Program-made: the position numbers and the translations under genes
Assembly (NCBI GenBank): GCA_041940305.1
Contig: JBGTSJ010000017.1
Coordinates: 72,676-136,675, forward strand
Direction of reading: 5' to 3'
Length of the DNA stretch: 64,000 bases
Source: JBGTSJ01 sp041940305
GTDB taxonomy: Bacteria > Planctomycetota > Planctomycetia > Planctomycetales > Planctomycetaceae
The notes under the pieces: generated by a model
The model's database searches: none
What the model was told of the DNA's origin: nothing
The model's input: the letters and a program-made list of their open reading frames with translations, nothing else
Part shown: positions 63,071 through 64,000 of the stretch, one piece after another
Numbering within the stretch: position 1 is the stretch's first letter
How the letters are laid out: each line of letters opens with the position of its first letter

Positions 63071-64000
63071 ATGATCTCCCATTTCTTCATCGACCGGCCG
63101 ATCTTCGCGTCGGTGCTCTCAATCGTCATCGTGATCGTCGGCACCGTGGCGCTTTCGCAGCTGCCGATCGCCCAGTATCCCGACGTCGCGCCGCCGACCG
63201 TGCAGGTCACGGCGACCTATCCGGGGGCCAACGCGGTCACCGTCGCAGAAACGGTCGCCACGCCGATCGAGCTGGAGATCAACGGCGTCGAACGGATGCT
63301 CTACATGAGCTCCAAGTGCACCAACGACGGCCAGATGAACCTCGACGTCACGTTCGAACTGGGGACGAACCTCGATACGGCCCAGGTGCTGGTGCAGAAT
63401 CGGGTCGCCGTCGCCGAGGCCAAGCTGCCGGAAGAGGTCAAGCGGATCGGCGTGACGACCAAGAAGAAGTCCCCCAGCATCCTGATGTGCGTCAACCTGA
63501 TCTCGCCGGACGGCCGGTACGATCAGCTGTATCTCAGCAACTTCGCCGCGCTCAACGTGAAGGACGAGCTGGCCCGCATCAAAGGGGTCGGCGACGTCGC
63601 GTTCCTCGGGCCGCGCGACTACAGCATGCGCATCTGGCTGGATCCCAACAAGCTCGCCGCCCGCGAGATGACGGCGGGGGACGTAATTAAGGCGATCAGC
63701 GAGCAGAACGTGCAGGTCGCGGCCGGTCGCCTCGGTTCGCCGCCGATTCCCACCGGCGCGACGGTCCCCTTCCAGATTCCGATCAATACGCAAGGGCGGC
63801 TCACCAGCGTCGAGCAGTTCGAAGAGATTGTCATCAAGACCGGGACCGAGGGTCAGCTGGTCTACCTGCGCGACGTTGTCCGCGACACCAGCTACGACGA
63901 CCAGGGGCGGGAACTGACCCGGGGAGTCGAGCTGGGCGCGAAGAACTACGACGTCAACAGCTACCTAGACGGTGAGCCGAGCGTCACGCTGGCGGTGTTC
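63071..64000 (+). CDS. RND efflux permease, HAE1 type (3' end outside window)
   Basis: About 310 N-terminal residues are visible. MISHFFIDRPIFASVLSIVI is the classical AcrB start, followed by LPIAQYPDVAPPTVQV, ATYPGANAVTVAETVA and SSKCTNDGQMNLDVTFELG, the porter-domain landmarks of the hydrophobe/amphiphile efflux (HAE1) group. FLGPRDYSMRIWLDP and NVQVAAGRLG follow. It is probably a full AcrB-like pump working with the adaptor upstream. Confidence 0.94.
   Translation, partial: MISHFFIDRPIFASVLSIVIVIVGTVALSQLPIAQYPDVAPPTVQVTATYPGANAVTVAETVATPIELEINGVERMLYMSSKCTNDGQMNLDVTFELGTNLDTAQVLVQNRVAVAEAKLPEEVKRIGVTTKKKSPSILMCVNLISPDGRYDQLYLSNFAALNVKDELARIKGVGDVAFLGPRDYSMRIWLDPNKLAAREMTAGDVIKAISEQNVQVAAGRLGSPPIPTGATVPFQIPINTQGRLTSVEQFEEIVIKTGTEGQLVYLRDVVRDTSYDDQGRELTRGVELGAKNYDVNSYLDGEPSVTLAVF

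Noticed and set aside
1..64000. tRNA genes
   Set aside because: I looked for GGTTCGA-like T-loops with a matching acceptor stem and found none that fold convincingly.

Overview
The window reads as chromosomal DNA of a planctomycete (class Planctomycetia). This is inferred from GC-rich sequence by eye, a DUF1559 prepilin-like protein, Ser/Thr kinases with planctomycete-type flanking domains, secreted NPCBM and squalene-cyclase-repeat proteins, twin-arginine secreted proteins of unknown role, an ELM1-family protein, and many dispersed intergenic inverted repeats. No rRNA, tRNA, CRISPR array or intact insertion sequence was seen. Most of it is ordinary core genome; the accessory signals are a broken serine recombinase and several families of repeats.

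Layout. 1-8069 (minus strand) is an aerotolerance-type (Bat) cluster: MoxR ATPase, DUF58, BatD-like, BatA, BatB, a TPR protein with a Cys/Lys-rich tail, and a secreted protein running off the left edge. 8184-17649 holds a large hybrid sensor kinase, a DUF2752 protein, ribD, tyrS, a CPBP membrane protein, pdxA (interrupted in frame by a perfect hairpin) and nfo. 17741-29559 carries a membrane Ser/Thr kinase with a DFN motif, an ELM1-like protein, a 2OG-Fe(II) oxygenase, a Tat-secreted protein, an S41-like lipoprotein, a YacP-like nuclease, a lipase, an ExeA-like ATPase and rsmE. 29729-42825 carries a receiver/zinc-ribbon protein, an FHA protein, rsmD, mtnA, secreted proteins, nagA, a kinase fused to a degenerate receiver, epmA, a DUF1559 protein and miaB.

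43280-50088 is the most unusual part. A 719-residue protein appears to join a degenerate DXS (1-deoxyxylulose-5-phosphate synthase)-like region to a C-terminal class I terpene-synthase-like domain with a DDLIDE motif and an NSE-type metal motif about 139 residues apart. It is followed on the same strand by a hybrid sensor with two complete kinase cores and then by a soluble receiver-kinase. I propose this as the candidate undescribed system: an isoprenoid-related fusion protein linked to a two-protein phosphorelay. fabF follows.

51696-64000 contains a secreted protein, a serine-recombinase relic, one RND efflux pair on the minus strand (adaptor 57630, permease 56363), a two-TM K+ channel, an SgcJ/EcaC-type secreted protein, a low-complexity TPR protein, and a second RND adaptor/permease pair on the plus strand whose permease runs off the right edge.
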